A DNA stretch of 64,000 nt from the NCBI GenBank assembly GCA_014189435.1, contig CP050293.1, forward strand, positions 6,267,001-6,331,000, read 5' to 3'. Origin of the DNA: Mesorhizobium loti (GTDB taxonomy: Bacteria; Pseudomonadota; Alphaproteobacteria; Rhizobiales; Rhizobiaceae). The notes under the pieces are model-generated. The model saw only the letters and a program-made list of their open reading frames with translations. It did no database searches and was not told the origin of the DNA. Shown here one piece after another: positions 16,757 to 27,476 of this stretch. The translations under genes and the position numbers were made by a program. Numbering within the stretch: the stretch's first letter is position 1; each line of letters opens with the position of its first letter.

Positions 16757-17461
16757 TCAGCCAGCCGCAACCTTCAGCCACAACGCCTTTTCGCCAAGCG
16801 TGGCGACCATGCCGGCATGCGCGTCGCGTTCGGCTTCGGTCAAGCGGAGCGGCAAGGGTGCCGGCCGCTGGCTGATGACAATCTCGATCTGGCGGACATT
16901 CTCGCCGCCTTGCGCCGGCGCGGTGGCGCTGTCGAGGATGAGGGCCGCCTGCTTACCGCCGATCAGCTCGATATAGACCTCGGCCAGCAGCTCGGAATCG
17001 AGCAGGGCGCCGTGCTTGGTGCGCCTGGTGTTGTCGATGCCGTAGCGCCGGCAGAGTGCGTCGAGCGAATTGGGACCCATCGGGTGCTTGCGGCGCGCTA
17101 GTGCCAGCGTGTCGACGACGAGGCCGTTGTCGATGACGGGGTGGCCGAGCCGACCGAATTCGACGTTGAGGAAGCCGACGTCGAACGTCGCGTTGTGAGC
17201 GACCAGCTTGGCGCCGTCGGTGAAGTCCAGCCACTCCTGCGCGATCTCGGCAAAGGTCGGCTTGCCCGCGAGGTCCGCCGCGCTGATGCCGTGCACGGCC
17301 TGCGCCTCGGCGTGGATCGCGCGGCCTTGCGGGTTGATGTAGTGGTGGAAGGTCTTTCCGGTCGGGAAGCGGTTGACCAGCTCGACGCCGCCCAGCTCGA
17401 TCACGCGGTCGTCGCGCGAATCGAGGCCCGTGGTTTCGGTATCGAAGATGATCTCTCGCAT
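16757..17461 (-). CDS. dnaQ: DNA polymerase III subunit epsilon (3'-5' proofreading exonuclease)
   Basis: Proofreading subunit of the replicative polymerase, 234 residues. The DEDDh exonuclease motifs are visible: FDTETTG (residues 6-12), HNATFDVGFL near 95 and KHGALLDSELLAEVY near 150-164. The C-terminal 60 residues hold the polymerase-binding region. ATG 17461 begins the conserved MREIIFDTETTG; 28 further upstream codons are open but unrelated. It belongs to the leftward maf-aroE-coaE-dnaQ series, separated from coaE by a family B repeat. Confidence 0.95.
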   Translation of the reverse strand: MREIIFDTETTGLDSRDDRVIELGGVELVNRFPTGKTFHHYINPQGRAIHAEAQAVHGISAADLAGKPTFAEIAQEWLDFTDGAKLVAHNATFDVGFLNVEFGRLGHPVIDNGLVVDTLALARRKHPMGPNSLDALCRRYGIDNTRRTKHGALLDSELLAEVYIELIGGKQAALILDSATAPAQGGENVRQIEIVISQRPAPLPLRLTEAERDAHAGMVATLGEKALWLKVAAG

Positions 17462-17550
17462 CGAATCAGGTGCTCCAAAGGAGCAGAATCGTGAGGGCGG
17501 AACAAAATGGCAATGGGAAACGGCGTTGCCTAGGACAATCGCCACAGGTT

Positions 17551-17733
17551 TGCGCTGCCCCTCATCGCCCTGCCGGGCACTTCTCCCCGTATAGTGACGG
17601 GGAGAAGGGGCCGGCCGCTACCTCGGCACTCTCTCTGCAACGCTGGAGATTAGCGGAATCCGTTGCGAAGTCGTCCTTCTCCCCGTCACTATACGGGGAG
17701 AAGATGCCGGCAGGCAGATGAGGGGCGGCGCCG
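17551..17733. repeat. Family B paired palindromic repeat, copy 2
   Basis: Arms GCGCTGCCCCTCATCGCCCT/CTCCCCGTATAGTGACGGGG and CTCCCCGTCACTATACGGGG/CCGGCAGGCAGATGAGGGG. The spacer contains GCAACGCTGGAGATTAGCGG, the family core in the reverse orientation. It sits between coaE and dnaQ within an otherwise colinear series. Confidence 0.8.
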
Positions 17734-17756
17734 ACATCGACAACCATCAGCAAGTG

Positions 17757-18356
17757 TCAGCGGCTCGGCTTCCCGACCCCGATCAGCTGCCTGATGATCG
17801 CATTCACCTGAGCACGCGCGGCATCCAGCCCCTTTCCGGTGTCGACGATGAAATCGGCCTGACGGCGCTTTTCCGCGTCCGGCACCTGCTTGGCCAGGAT
17901 CGAATCCAGCTTCGCTACCGTCATGCCCGGCCGCGCCAGCACGCGTTCGCGCTGGATTTCAGCCGGGGCGGTGACGACGACGACCTTGTCGACGCGGTTG
18001 CGGCCGCCGGTTTCGAACAGCAAGGGAATGTCGAGAACAGCGATCGATTCGCCTGCGGTACGATGCTTGTCAAGAAAGGCGTCGGCACCGGCGCGCACCA
18101 GCGGATGGATGATCGCCTCGAGCCGCTTCAGCGCGGCGGCGTCGCCGAGCACGCGCGCGCCAAGTTTTGTCCGGTCGACCACGCCGGCAAATGTGGTGCC
18201 GGGAAAGGCCGCTTCCACCAGGGGCGCTGCCTTGCCGGCATAGAGGCGATGCACCGCTTCGTCGGAATCGTGAACCGGCACGCCAGCCTCGGCAAACATC
18301 CTGGCCGTGGTCGACTTGCCCATGCCGATCGAGCCGGTGAGGCCAAGCACGATCAT
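17757..18356 (-). CDS. coaE: Dephospho-CoA kinase
   Basis: Catalyses the last step of coenzyme A synthesis, ATP-dependent phosphorylation of dephospho-CoA. The 199-residue product has the P-loop [12 protein letters not shown] (residues 5-16), then [25 protein letters not shown] and [18 protein letters not shown] 18356 overlaps the aroE stop by four bases; the in-frame upstream extension lies in aroE and is rejected. Translation is probably coupled to aroE. Confidence 0.95.
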   Translation of the reverse strand: MIVLGLTGSIGMGKSTTARMFAEAGVPVHDSDEAVHRLYAGKAAPLVEAAFPGTTFAGVVDRTKLGARVLGDAAALKRLEAIIHPLVRAGADAFLDKHRTAGESIAVLDIPLLFETGGRNRVDKVVVVTAPAEIQRERVLARPGMTVAKLDSILAKQVPDAEKRRQADFIVDTGKGLDAARAQVNAIIRQLIGVGKPSR

Positions 18357-19189
18357 GGCTTCGGCACCAGATCGGCAACGATGAGTGTGCGGAGTTCCGC
18401 CGTGACTTGTGGTCTGACACCGAACCAACGTTCGAAGCCGGGCACGGCCTGATGCAGCAGCATGCCGAGGCCGTCGACCGTCTTCAGCTTTCGCGCGCGG
18501 GCTGCCGCTAGCAGCGGCGTCTCAAGCGGCACATAGACGATGTCGGTGACGATCGCGTGGTCCGGCAGCCGGGCCGGATCGGCTGACAGGCCTTCATTGC
18601 CATGCATGCCGAGTGCCGTGGTGTTGACCAGCAGGCCGGCATCGCCAAGCAATTCGTCTGATGCCGCCATGCCATGCGCCGAAACGCCGGCGCCGAAACG
18701 ATCGCGCAATTCTATAGCCCGGGCGAGCGTGCGGTTGACGATGCGGATGTCGGCAACGCCGCGCTGCTTCAGCGCATGGATGACCGCGCGCGACGCGCCG
18801 CCGGCGCCAAGCACCACCGCCGGGCCCTTGCTCGCCCAGCCCGGCGCATGATCGTCGAGATTGGCGGCGAAGCCGTGCGCGTCGGTGTTGCCGCCCCACA
18901 GGATGCCGGCCTCGAACCACAGCGTGTTGACGGCGCCGATCTCTTCAGCCGCCGGGTCGCGGCGTTTGGCCAGCGCGAAAGCCGCCTCCTTGTGCGGAAT
19001 GGTGACGTTGCCGCCGCTGTAGCCGTTGGCCCGCAGCGTCTTCACGAACGCGGCAAAATCTTCAGGCGCGACATCGATGGCTTCGTAGCTGCCGTCGATG
19101 CCATGTTCGGCCAGCCAGTGGCCATGGATTTTCGGCGAGCGTGAATGCATGACCGGATGGCCGGTGACGAAGGCCTTTTTCTTAGCCAT
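18353..19189 (-). CDS. aroE: Shikimate dehydrogenase (NADP+)
   Basis: Reduces 3-dehydroshikimate to shikimate in aromatic amino acid synthesis. The 278-residue product has the shikimate-binding [10 protein letters not shown] (residues 16-25), catalytic Lys in [17 protein letters not shown], the NADP-binding loop [13 protein letters not shown] near 131 and the NRT phosphate-binding motif. ATG 19189 lies eight bases inside the maf gene; the longer frame reads across maf. It belongs to the maf-aroE-coaE overlap chain. Confidence 0.95.
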   Translation of the reverse strand: MAKKKAFVTGHPVMHSRSPKIHGHWLAEHGIDGSYEAIDVAPEDFAAFVKTLRANGYSGGNVTIPHKEAAFALAKRRDPAAEEIGAVNTLWFEAGILWGGNTDAHGFAANLDDHAPGWASKGPAVVLGAGGASRAVIHALKQRGVADIRIVNRTLARAIELRDRFGAGVSAHGMAASDELLGDAGLLVNTTALGMHGNEGLSADPARLPDHAIVTDIVYVPLETPLLAAARARKLKTVDGLGMLLHQAVPGFERWFGVRPQVTAELRTLIVADLVPKP

Positions 19190-19781
19190 CGATCGCCCCC
19201 AGCGTGCGCAGTTCGGCCAGCAGCGGCAACAGCGGCAGGCCGACAATGGTGAAATGATCGCCTTCGATCTTTTCGAAGAGCTGGATGCCTTCATCTTCGA
19301 TCTGGTAGGCGCCGACGCTGGACAGCGCCTTGGCGCCGACGCGGGCGAGATGACGGCCGATGAAGGCGGGGTCGAGCTTGCGCATGGTCATCGAGGCGAT
19401 GCCGACATGCCGCCACAAGACCTTGCCGTCACGAACCAGCACCGCGGCGCTGTTGAGCTGATGGGTCTTGCCCGACAGTGCCAGGAGATGACGGCGCGCA
19501 CCTTCCCTATCGGCCGGCTTGTGGAACACCTCGTCGCCGAGCGACAGCGTCTGGTCGCAGCCGAGCACCAGGGCGCCCAGCCTGCGCTCGCTGACTTCGG
19601 TGGCCTTGGCCTCGGCCAGCACCAGGGCAACATCCTCGGGCGAGACACCGCTGTCCTGCAAAGGCGCTTCGAGCGCGCGCTCGTCGACGTCGGCGGGAAC
19701 GGCTTCAACGTCGACGCCAGCATTGACGAGCATCGCTTTGCGGAACGGGCTGCCGGAGGCAAGGATGAGTTTTTCGGTCAT
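19182..19781 (-). CDS. maf: Maf family nucleoside triphosphate pyrophosphatase
   Basis: Hydrolyses non-canonical or modified nucleoside triphosphates; Maf proteins are also linked to septum inhibition. The 199-residue product has the N-terminal [14 protein letters not shown] motif and the central [16 protein letters not shown], where many relatives have ADT. The start is ATG 19781; the upstream open codons extend into a family B repeat. It is first in the maf-aroE-coaE chain and overlaps aroE by eight bases. Confidence 0.92.
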   Translation of the reverse strand: MTEKLILASGSPFRKAMLVNAGVDVEAVPADVDERALEAPLQDSGVSPEDVALVLAEAKATEVSERRLGALVLGCDQTLSLGDEVFHKPADREGARRHLLALSGKTHQLNSAAVLVRDGKVLWRHVGIASMTMRKLDPAFIGRHLARVGAKALSSVGAYQIEDEGIQLFEKIEGDHFTIVGLPLLPLLAELRTLGAIDG

Positions 19782-19844
19782 TTTTGCACTCGGGCGCAGA
19801 CACAGGCGCGGTTGGAGTATGATCAGCTCTAGTCCTGTAAAGTT

Positions 19845-20028
19845 GGCGCTGCCCCTCATTGTCCTGCCGGACATTTCTCCCCGTATAGAGACGGGGAGAA
19901 AGGGGCAGCTTCAGCGCTGGCGCTGTTTCCGGCCACGCCGGCGATTGGCGAAACCATCGGCGACAGCGCCCCTCTCCCCGTCACTATACGGGGAGAGGAT
20001 GCCGGCAGGCAGGTGAGGGGCGGCGCCG
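19845..20028. repeat. Family B paired palindromic repeat, copy 3
   Basis: Arms GGCGCTGCCCCTCATTGTCC/CTCCCCGTATAGAGACGGGG and CTCCCCGTCACTATACGGGG/CCGGCAGGCAGGTGAGGGG. The spacer contains GGCGATTGGCGAAACC, part of the core. It lies between ppsR and maf, which are both leftward. Confidence 0.8.
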
Positions 20029-20069
20029 AGTTCCGCTAGGAAGGCTCGGAAAACGCACTCCTCGCTCAT

Positions 20070-20891
20070 TTATCTATTCTTCCCCCGTAGGGCAACGATC
20101 GCCGCCGCCGTTTCCTCGATCGAGCGGCGGCTGACGTCGATCATCGGCCAGCCATGGCGCGTGCAGATATTGCGGGCGTAGGCGAGCTCTTCGCTGATCG
20201 CCGCGCGGTCGACATAGTCCGATGCCTCATACGAGCTGCTGTTGCCGAGGATGCGGTTTTGCCGGACATGCGAGATGCGCTCGGCGGTGGCGATCAGCCC
20301 AACGATGAGCGGTGTCTTGGCGTTGACCAGGCTTTCCGGCACCGGCACGCCGAGCACGATCGGGATGTTGGCGGTCTTGATGCCGCGGTTGGCGAGATAG
20401 ATGCTGGTCGGCGTCTTCGACGTGCGCGAGATGCCGATCAAAACGACATCGGCATCGTCCATGTTGAGCGGCAGCTGGCCGTCATCATGGTCCATGGTGA
20501 AATTGAGCGCGTCGATGCGGCGGAAATATTCGGCGTCGAGAACATGCTGGGCGCCGACGCGGCGGCCGGCCGGCGTGCCGAGATAGGACTGGAACACGGT
20601 CAGCACCGGCTCCAGCACCGATACACAGGGCAGGCCCATGGTCGCGCAGCGCTCGTCGATGCCGCGCGCCAGTTTCTGGTCGACGACCGTATAAAGGATG
20701 ATGCCGGGCTCCTCCTCGATGTCCTCGAACACTTTCGCCACCTGCTTTTCGGTGCGGATGAGCGGATAGATGTGCTCGATGGCGCGCGCATCCTTGTACT
20801 GCGCCGAAGCCGCCCGGCCGGCGGCGAGCAGCGTTTCGCCGGTCGCGTCGGAAATCAGGTGCAGATGGAAGAAGCTCTGGGGTTTGTTCAC
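20070..20891 (-). CDS. ppsR: Pyruvate, phosphate dikinase / PEP synthase regulatory protein (DUF299)
   Basis: Bifunctional ADP-dependent kinase and Pi-dependent pyrophosphorylase that inactivates and reactivates PPDK or PEP synthase. The 273-residue product starts [14 protein letters not shown], contains the P-loop-like [15 protein letters not shown] near residues 153-167 and ends with [15 protein letters not shown] sequence. The start codon is GTG 20891. It borders the predicted origin, diverging from hemE; this is the standard neighbour of the origin in rhizobia. The target enzyme is not in the window, so PPDK versus PEP synthase cannot be decided here. Confidence 0.9.
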   Translation of the reverse strand: MNKPQSFFHLHLISDATGETLLAAGRAASAQYKDARAIEHIYPLIRTEKQVAKVFEDIEEEPGIILYTVVDQKLARGIDERCATMGLPCVSVLEPVLTVFQSYLGTPAGRRVGAQHVLDAEYFRRIDALNFTMDHDDGQLPLNMDDADVVLIGISRTSKTPTSIYLANRGIKTANIPIVLGVPVPESLVNAKTPLIVGLIATAERISHVRQNRILGNSSSYEASDYVDRAAISEELAYARNICTRHGWPMIDVSRRSIEETAAAIVALRGKNR

Positions 20892-21296
20892 AGGGGGTCA
20901 CCTGGGGCTGTGGGCTTCTGTGGATAAAGCGGGATGAAAAGACGGGTCGGTCGGAGGCGACTGTATCAGATGCCAGTTTGTCCACAATTCGATGCGCTGT
21001 CAGCTTCGTCGGGCGGCTGGGGACAAGTCTGGGGACCGGGTTTTTTGCCCTGCTTCTGTCCACAGGGCTGGTTTTTCCCGGGGCATCCTAAGGCTTTGAC
21101 TCCAGTAGCGGATTCCAGACTATCCCCAGAGCCCTACATCCGGGAGAAAGAAGCGCGCGACAATATGCTTGCTGGTGTTTTTCGGGGCAAAGCGGGACAG
21201 GTGACAACCACCACAACCAACAGACTCTTAGAATCAGAAGAATCTTAGATATAAGAATCTTTAAGATTATAGAGGGCTGGGAGAGGCGAGCGTTCG
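20892..21296. other. oriC: Predicted chromosomal replication origin (oriC)
   Basis: This 405-base gap between divergent ppsR and hemE has the hallmarks of an alphaproteobacterial origin. There is a perfect DnaA box TGTGGATAA at 20919-20927, a one-mismatch box TTGTCCACA at 20978-20986, and weaker ones at 20884-20892, 21056-21064 and 21119-21127. An AT-rich stretch with direct repeats of GAATCTTAGA type lies at 21225-21272, suitable as the unwinding element. GANTC sites (CcrM methylation) occur at 21111, 21231, 21240 and 21255, three of them in the AT-rich part. Origins beside hemE are established for Caulobacter and Sinorhizobium; assignment here is by position and motifs. Confidence 0.75.
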
Positions 21297-22328
21297 ATGC
21301 CCAAAAGCCGGATCATGCTGGACGTCCTCAAGGGCGAAGCTCATTTTCCGCCTCCGCTCTGGATGATGCGTCAGGCTGGGCGCTATCTGCCGGAGTATCG
21401 TGAGACACGCAGACAAGCCGGGTCGTTCCTCGATCTCTGCTATGATCCCGACCTTGCCGTCGAAGTGACCTTGCAGCCGATCGAGCGTTTTGGCTTCGAT
21501 GCCTCGATCCTGTTTTCCGACATCCTTGTCGTTCCGCATGCGCTTGGCCGCGACGTCCGCTTCGAAGAGGGACGAGGGCCACTGCTGACGCCGATTACGG
21601 TGCCGGAGATCTTGGCTCTGGAAGGCAAGGTGTTTCACGTGAATCTCGAACCGGTCTACGAGACGGTTCGCCGGTTGCGGGCCAAACTGCCCGACGAGAC
21701 GACGCTGATCGGCTTCTGCGGCGCGCCATGGACTGTGGCGACCTATATGATCGCCGGCCATGGCACGCCCGACCAGGCGCCCGCGCGGCTGTTTGCCTAT
21801 CGCGAGCCGGCGGCGTTCCAGCACCTGCTGAAAGTGCTTGCCGATCATTCGGCCGCCTATCTCATCCGTCAGGTCGAGGCGGGTGCCGATGTGGTGCAGA
21901 TTTTCGATTCCTGGTCCGGCGTGCTCGATGACGCTTCCTTCGACCTGTTCTGCGTCCAGCCGGTGGCGGAGATCGTGCGTCAGGTTAGAGCCGTCCATCC
22001 CGATGTTCCGATCATCGGTTTCCCCAAGGGCGCCGGCGCGCGCTACCAGACCTATCGCCAGAAGACCGGTGTGACGGGTCTGGGGATCGACTGGACGGTG
22101 CCCCTGGAGGCGGCGAAGGATTTGCAGCGCTCCGGTGCGGTTCAGGGCAACCTCGATCCCTTGCGCCTCGTGGCGGGCGGCAAAGCGCTGTCCGATGGCA
22201 TCGAGGCGATCCTGAAAGCGCTGGGAGACGGACCGCTGATTTTCAATCTCGGCCACGGCATCACGCCGGAGACGCCGATCGCCCATGTCGAGGCGATGGT
22301 GAAGCAGGTACGGAGCGCGACACGCTGA
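21297..22328 (+). CDS. hemE: Uroporphyrinogen decarboxylase
   Basis: Decarboxylates the four acetate groups of uroporphyrinogen III to give coproporphyrinogen III in heme synthesis. The 343-residue product has the signature [17 protein letters not shown] (residues 19-35), the second signature [16 protein letters not shown] near 140, FDSWSG near 203 and the C-terminal FNLGHGI. It begins 25 bases after the AT-rich part of the predicted origin, with GGGAGAGG as ribosome binding site. A parS-like sequence lies within it (21632-21645). Its stop shares one base with hemJ. Confidence 0.96.
   Translation: MPKSRIMLDVLKGEAHFPPPLWMMRQAGRYLPEYRETRRQAGSFLDLCYDPDLAVEVTLQPIERFGFDASILFSDILVVPHALGRDVRFEEGRGPLLTPITVPEILALEGKVFHVNLEPVYETVRRLRAKLPDETTLIGFCGAPWTVATYMIAGHGTPDQAPARLFAYREPAAFQHLLKVLADHSAAYLIRQVEAGADVVQIFDSWSGVLDDASFDLFCVQPVAEIVRQVRAVHPDVPIIGFPKGAGARYQTYRQKTGVTGLGIDWTVPLEAAKDLQRSGAVQGNLDPLRLVAGGKALSDGIEAILKALGDGPLIFNLGHGITPETPIAHVEAMVKQVRSATR
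21632..21645. other. parS-like site inside hemE
   Basis: GTTTCACGTGAATC differs at one base from the palindrome GTTTCACGTGAAAC. It encodes the VFHVNL segment around residues 113-118 of HemE, in a region that varies within the family. It is the origin-proximal member of a set otherwise found at 28.8-31.2 kb. Confidence 0.5.
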
Positions 22329-22858
22329 TGGCCGAAAACACGAACAGCACCGGGCAAGCGATGATGCGTATGATGTCAGGCATAGGCATCCTGATTGTGC
22401 TGACGGCACTTCTGTTTTTCTTCGCGCCCGCCAGCTTCTATTCCTGGGCCAAGGCGATCCATATCCTTGCCGTGATCTCATGGATGGCCGGCATGCTCTA
22501 TCTGCCGCGGCTGCTGGTCTACCACGCCGATGCCGAGAAGGGCTCTGTGCAGTCGGAGACCTTCAAGGTGATGGAGCGGCGCCTGCTGCGCGGCATCATC
22601 AATCCGGCGATGATCGTCACCTGGGTGTTCGGGCTTTGGCTCGCCTGGAAAGGCTTTGGTTTCCAGGGCGGCTGGCTGCACGCCAAGATCGGTGCGGTGC
22701 TTCTTTTGTCCGCCGTTCACGGCTATCTGGCCGGCGCGGTGCGCAAATTCGCCGAGGATCGCAATGAAGAGCCCGCGAGGCACTGGCGGATGATCAACGA
22801 GATCCCCACATTGCTGATGATCGCAATCGTGATCCTGGTTGTCGTCAAGCCGTTCTAG
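22328..22858 (+). CDS. hemJ: Protoporphyrinogen IX oxidase HemJ
   Basis: Membrane enzyme that oxidises protoporphyrinogen IX to protoporphyrin IX. The 176-residue product has an N-terminal extension of about 15 residues and four hydrophobic helices. The family motif AIHILAVISWMAGMLYLPRLLVYH (residues 43-66) holds the conserved heme-binding His, and the conserved Lys is in GLWLAWKG. ATG 22328 overlaps the hemE stop (TGATG), so the two heme genes are translationally coupled. Confidence 0.93.
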   Translation: MAENTNSTGQAMMRMMSGIGILIVLTALLFFFAPASFYSWAKAIHILAVISWMAGMLYLPRLLVYHADAEKGSVQSETFKVMERRLLRGIINPAMIVTWVFGLWLAWKGFGFQGGWLHAKIGAVLLLSAVHGYLAGAVRKFAEDRNEEPARHWRMINEIPTLLMIAIVILVVVKPF

Positions 22859-23034
22859 GCCTTTATCGGTCCCGCAAAACGCAGCTTGCTCTTTCACCCG
22901 ACCGACGATAAAAGACGGGTCTTCCTTCCCGTCATGCGCCGCCCCTCATTGCTTTCGGCCGCGCCCGGCATTTGTCGCATCCCGCCGATATTTTCCCAAA
23001 GCTTACCCAGACTCCATCTATTCAAGGTCCGTCT

Positions 23035-24300
<1,266 letters not shown>

Positions 24301-24332
24301 GGTCTGGCCAAATCTCCGGCCGATGCATTGAA

Positions 24333-24364
24333 ACCCCATTCCGGGAAACCGGGATGGGGTTTTT
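24333..24364 (+). terminator. Intrinsic terminator of rho
   Basis: A 12-bp stem (ACCCCATTCCGG with CCGGGATGGGGT, one G-T pair) is capped by a GAAA tetraloop and followed by five T. It starts 33 bases after the rho stop. Confidence 0.92.
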
Positions 24365-24433
24365 CATTACCCGGCGGCAAGTCGCTTTCCCGATATCGAG
24401 CGGCTGTATGCGGCGGCAGATGATTTCGCCTTC

Positions 24434-25396
24434 ATGCAAAGCTCGCGTCTTGGAATCGGAAGCAGCGACGTGAAGAAGACCATCCCGACCCTGATCGGCT
24501 TTTCGGCCATCCTGACCTGGTCGTTCCTGGCGTTGCTTTCGACCGCCGCGGGGGCGATCCCGCCGTTTCAGCTGGCGGCCATGACCTTCCTGCTCGGAGC
24601 GCTCGTCGGCGCCAGCAGCTGGATTGTCCGCCCGGCCGCGATCCGGTCGCTGCGGCAGCCTTGGCCGGTCTGGGCGATCGGCACGGCGGGATTGTGCATC
24701 TACCATTGCGCTTACTTCTTCGCGATCCAGTCGGCGCCGCCGGTCGAGGTCAGCCTGATCGCCTATCTCTGGCCGCTGCTGATCGTCGTCTTCGCCGCTT
24801 TCCTGCCCGGTGAGCGGTTGAAGGTTCATCACGTCGTAGGCGTCGTTCTCGGGCTTGCCGGCGCGATCGTCGTGATCACCAAGGGCGGCACTATCGGGCT
24901 GGCCAATGGGGTGATGAAGGGCCATGTCATCGCTCTGTTCTGCGCCTTCATCTGGGCCGGCTATTCGGTCCTGTCACGACGCTTCGGCCAGGTGCCGACC
25001 GATGTCGTGGCCGGCTATTGCTTCATCACGGCGGCGGTCGCCTTCGCGCTGCACCTGACGCTCGAGACCACGGTCTGGCCGCAGACGCCAACGCAGTGGA
25101 GCGCCATCGTCATTCTGGGCACGATTCCTCTGGGAGCCGGCTTCTACGCCTGGGATTTTGGCTGCAAGCACGGTGACATCATGATCCTCGGCGCCCTGTC
25201 CTACGCCGCCCCGCTGTTTTCGGTGATCGTGCTTCTGCTGGCAGGGTTTGGCGTGTTCCACTGGTCGGTGGCGCTTGCTTGCGTGCTGATCACGATCGGC
25301 GCGGTGATCGCGGCGAAGGATCTGCTGTTCAAGTCCCAGCAGGCCATGTCTTCGACCGAGACGTTTCCCGCGCCGGCGCAAGGCGACGCATCCTGA
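24434..25396 (+). CDS. DMT superfamily (EamA) transporter
   Basis: A 320-residue inner-membrane protein with ten predicted helices in two EamA repeats. Characteristic segments are ILTWSFLALLSTAAGAIPPFQ in helix 1, SLIAYLWPLLIVVFAAFLPGE in the first repeat and LGALSYAAPLFSVIVLLLAG in the second. It resembles the aromatic amino acid exporter YddG, but the substrate cannot be read from sequence. ATG 24434 is used; a GTG 12 codons later (before KKTIPTLIG) is an alternative. With the convergent gene 25398-27425 it interrupts the usual rho-mnmE order. Confidence 0.85.
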   Translation: MQSSRLGIGSSDVKKTIPTLIGFSAILTWSFLALLSTAAGAIPPFQLAAMTFLLGALVGASSWIVRPAAIRSLRQPWPVWAIGTAGLCIYHCAYFFAIQSAPPVEVSLIAYLWPLLIVVFAAFLPGERLKVHHVVGVVLGLAGAIVVITKGGTIGLANGVMKGHVIALFCAFIWAGYSVLSRRFGQVPTDVVAGYCFITAAVAFALHLTLETTVWPQTPTQWSAIVILGTIPLGAGFYAWDFGCKHGDIMILGALSYAAPLFSVIVLLLAGFGVFHWSVALACVLITIGAVIAAKDLLFKSQQAMSSTETFPAPAQGDAS

Positions 25397-25397
25397 C

Positions 25398-27425
25398 CTA
25401 TTGACGGCGCAGAAGCCGATCAAGTTCCTTCGTATCCGTCACCACAGGCAGGCAGACTTGGCCGGTGCAGAGCCAGGCACCGGGCCGGTTGTTCGGCGGC
25501 AGGATTCCACCAGGCAGCAAGGGTCGATTCGCACCCGTACCGATCGGCACGATGATATCGACACGGCGAGGATCCGGGCTTCGATTCGCAACCGGAACGA
25601 GCTTTGGATCCTCCTGTGCATCGACGATGACCAGCTTGAGCGGCTCGATCGCCAGTGCGCAGGCGTTGACGATGCCGGCCTGGCCATAGGCCTGGTGCGC
25701 CGCACGGCCGGCGGCATGTTCGGCGACTTGCCAGGCCCTTTCCTGCAATTCGGGGTCGCCGGTGACGGAGGCGAGCCGGACCAATGCCTCGATGATCTGG
25801 CCGGTGGCGGACGGAATGGCTTCGTCGACATCGCCCCTGATGCGGATCGGCACGTCGGCGCTGTCCGAAGCGGTCAAATAATAACCGGTCTTCTCGGCGT
25901 CGGCGTGCCACTGGTCGAGCTGCCCGATGAACTCGCCGGCCTGGTCGACATAGCCCCAATCCCCAGTGGCCTCGAACAGCGAGATCGCTGCGTTGGCCAT
26001 GGCGGCGTAGTCGCTGGACAAAGCAGGAAACAATCTTTTGGCGCCGAGCATCGAATGCGGCAAGCGGCCGTCGCGGCTGGCAGAGCGGATATGGGCAAAT
26101 GCATTTGCAGCGGCTTCGATCCAGTCAGGCCGCGCCAGCGACTGGCCGGCCTCGGCAAGCGCTGCAATCATCTGGCCGTTCCAGTCGGTGAGGGCCTTGC
26201 CATCGCGCCCGGGCCTCACACGATGCTCTCTGGCCGCCAGAAGTTTCGATTTCAGCGGGACGATGTGATCGCGATCGATAACACTTTGCGATTGCTGGGA
26301 TCTTGTTTGATGGACAACCGGCTTGCCTTCCCAGCCATGTGGGCTGGAGAGCGTGAAGCGCTTGAAAAACAAAGATGAATCGTCGCCTAGAGCAGCTTCG
26401 ATCTCATCGCGGGTCCAAGTGTAGAACAGCCCTTCCTCGCCATCGCTGTCGGCGTCGAGACTGGCGGCAAAGGCACCGCCGTCGACGCGCATTTCGCGCA
26501 GCAGCCAGGCGACCGTCTCTTCGATTCGCACCCGGAACAGTTCATTGCCACTTGCCGCATAGGCCCAGTTGCAGAAGCGGATGAGTTGGGCATTGTCGTA
26601 GAGCATTTTTTCGAAATGCGGCACCAGCCATTCGGCATCGGTCGAGTAGCGGCTGAGCCCGCCGCCGATATGATCGTAGATGCCGCCGCTCATCATCTGT
26701 TCGAGGCTGATGAGGACGTCGTCGCGATGGCTGGCGTTGCCGTCGCGCAGCCAGGACAGCCAGAGTGTTAGCACGAACGGCGCATTGGGGAATTTCGGCG
26801 CGCCGCGCAGGCCGCCGAGATCGCGGTCGACCATGCCGTCTATGCCTTTGGCAAGCTCCGTCAGCGTGTCGCGATCGAGCCCTGCTTTCGCATGCGAACC
26901 AGCGAGGCGCGCCTCGACATGGGTCGTCAGGCCGTCGGCGCTCTGGTTGAGGCTCGCGCGCTTCTCGCGCCATGCCTTGTCGACCGCCTCCATCACCTGG
27001 ATGAAACCGGGGCGGCCATAGCGCGGCTCGCGCGGAAAATAGGTGCCGCCCCAGAACGGCTTGCCGTCCGGCGTCAGGAACATGGTCAGCGGCCAGCCGC
27101 CCTGCTCGCCCATCGCCGAGAGCGCCGCCATATAGATCTGGTCGATGTCGGGGCGTTCCTCGCGGTCGACCTTGATATTGACGAACAGACGGTTCATGAC
27201 GGCGGCGACAGCGTCGTTTTCGAAGCTTTCATGCGCCATGACATGGCACCAATGGCAGGCGGCATAGCCGACCGAAAGCAGGATCGGCCTGTCCAGCGTC
27301 TTTGCCTCCTCAAGCGAAGCCGGCGACCAGCCCCGCCAATGGACGGGATTGCCGCTGTGCTGCTGCAGATAGGGGCTGGCCTCCTGGGCAAGCAGGTTTT
27401 GCGCGGGCAATGTCACAACGGGCAA
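25398..27425 (-). CDS. Thioredoxin-domain / DUF255 protein (YyaL/SPATA20 family)
   Basis: A 675-residue cytoplasmic protein. Residues 10-165 form a thioredoxin-like domain (HSGNPVHWRGW, then YAACHWCHVMAHESFEN with a CxxC pair). The rest is an alpha/alpha barrel like those of glycoside hydrolases or N-acylglucosamine epimerases (GGIYDHIGGGLSRYSTD, HFEKMLYDNAQL, ADSDGEEGLFYTW). The family is conserved from bacteria to mammals without a settled activity. The start appears to be TTG 27425 with no good ribosome binding site; GTG 27416 is an alternative. It is convergent with the DMT transporter (one base between stops). Confidence 0.88.
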   Translation of the reverse strand: MPVVTLPAQNLLAQEASPYLQQHSGNPVHWRGWSPASLEEAKTLDRPILLSVGYAACHWCHVMAHESFENDAVAAVMNRLFVNIKVDREERPDIDQIYMAALSAMGEQGGWPLTMFLTPDGKPFWGGTYFPREPRYGRPGFIQVMEAVDKAWREKRASLNQSADGLTTHVEARLAGSHAKAGLDRDTLTELAKGIDGMVDRDLGGLRGAPKFPNAPFVLTLWLSWLRDGNASHRDDVLISLEQMMSGGIYDHIGGGLSRYSTDAEWLVPHFEKMLYDNAQLIRFCNWAYAASGNELFRVRIEETVAWLLREMRVDGGAFAASLDADSDGEEGLFYTWTRDEIEAALGDDSSLFFKRFTLSSPHGWEGKPVVHQTRSQQSQSVIDRDHIVPLKSKLLAAREHRVRPGRDGKALTDWNGQMIAALAEAGQSLARPDWIEAAANAFAHIRSASRDGRLPHSMLGAKRLFPALSSDYAAMANAAISLFEATGDWGYVDQAGEFIGQLDQWHADAEKTGYYLTASDSADVPIRIRGDVDEAIPSATGQIIEALVRLASVTGDPELQERAWQVAEHAAGRAAHQAYGQAGIVNACALAIEPLKLVIVDAQEDPKLVPVANRSPDPRRVDIIVPIGTGANRPLLPGGILPPNNRPGAWLCTGQVCLPVVTDTKELDRLLRRQ

Positions 27426-27476
27426 CTCGGTTCACAGCGTTGGCGGAAAGCTAGGGCGGTTCGGTAGAGCGGGCAA

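Noticed and set aside
20934..21248. 104-codon plus-strand frame in the ppsR-hemE gap
   Set aside because: It runs through the predicted origin, including the AT-rich segment and DnaA boxes, and its translation looks random.
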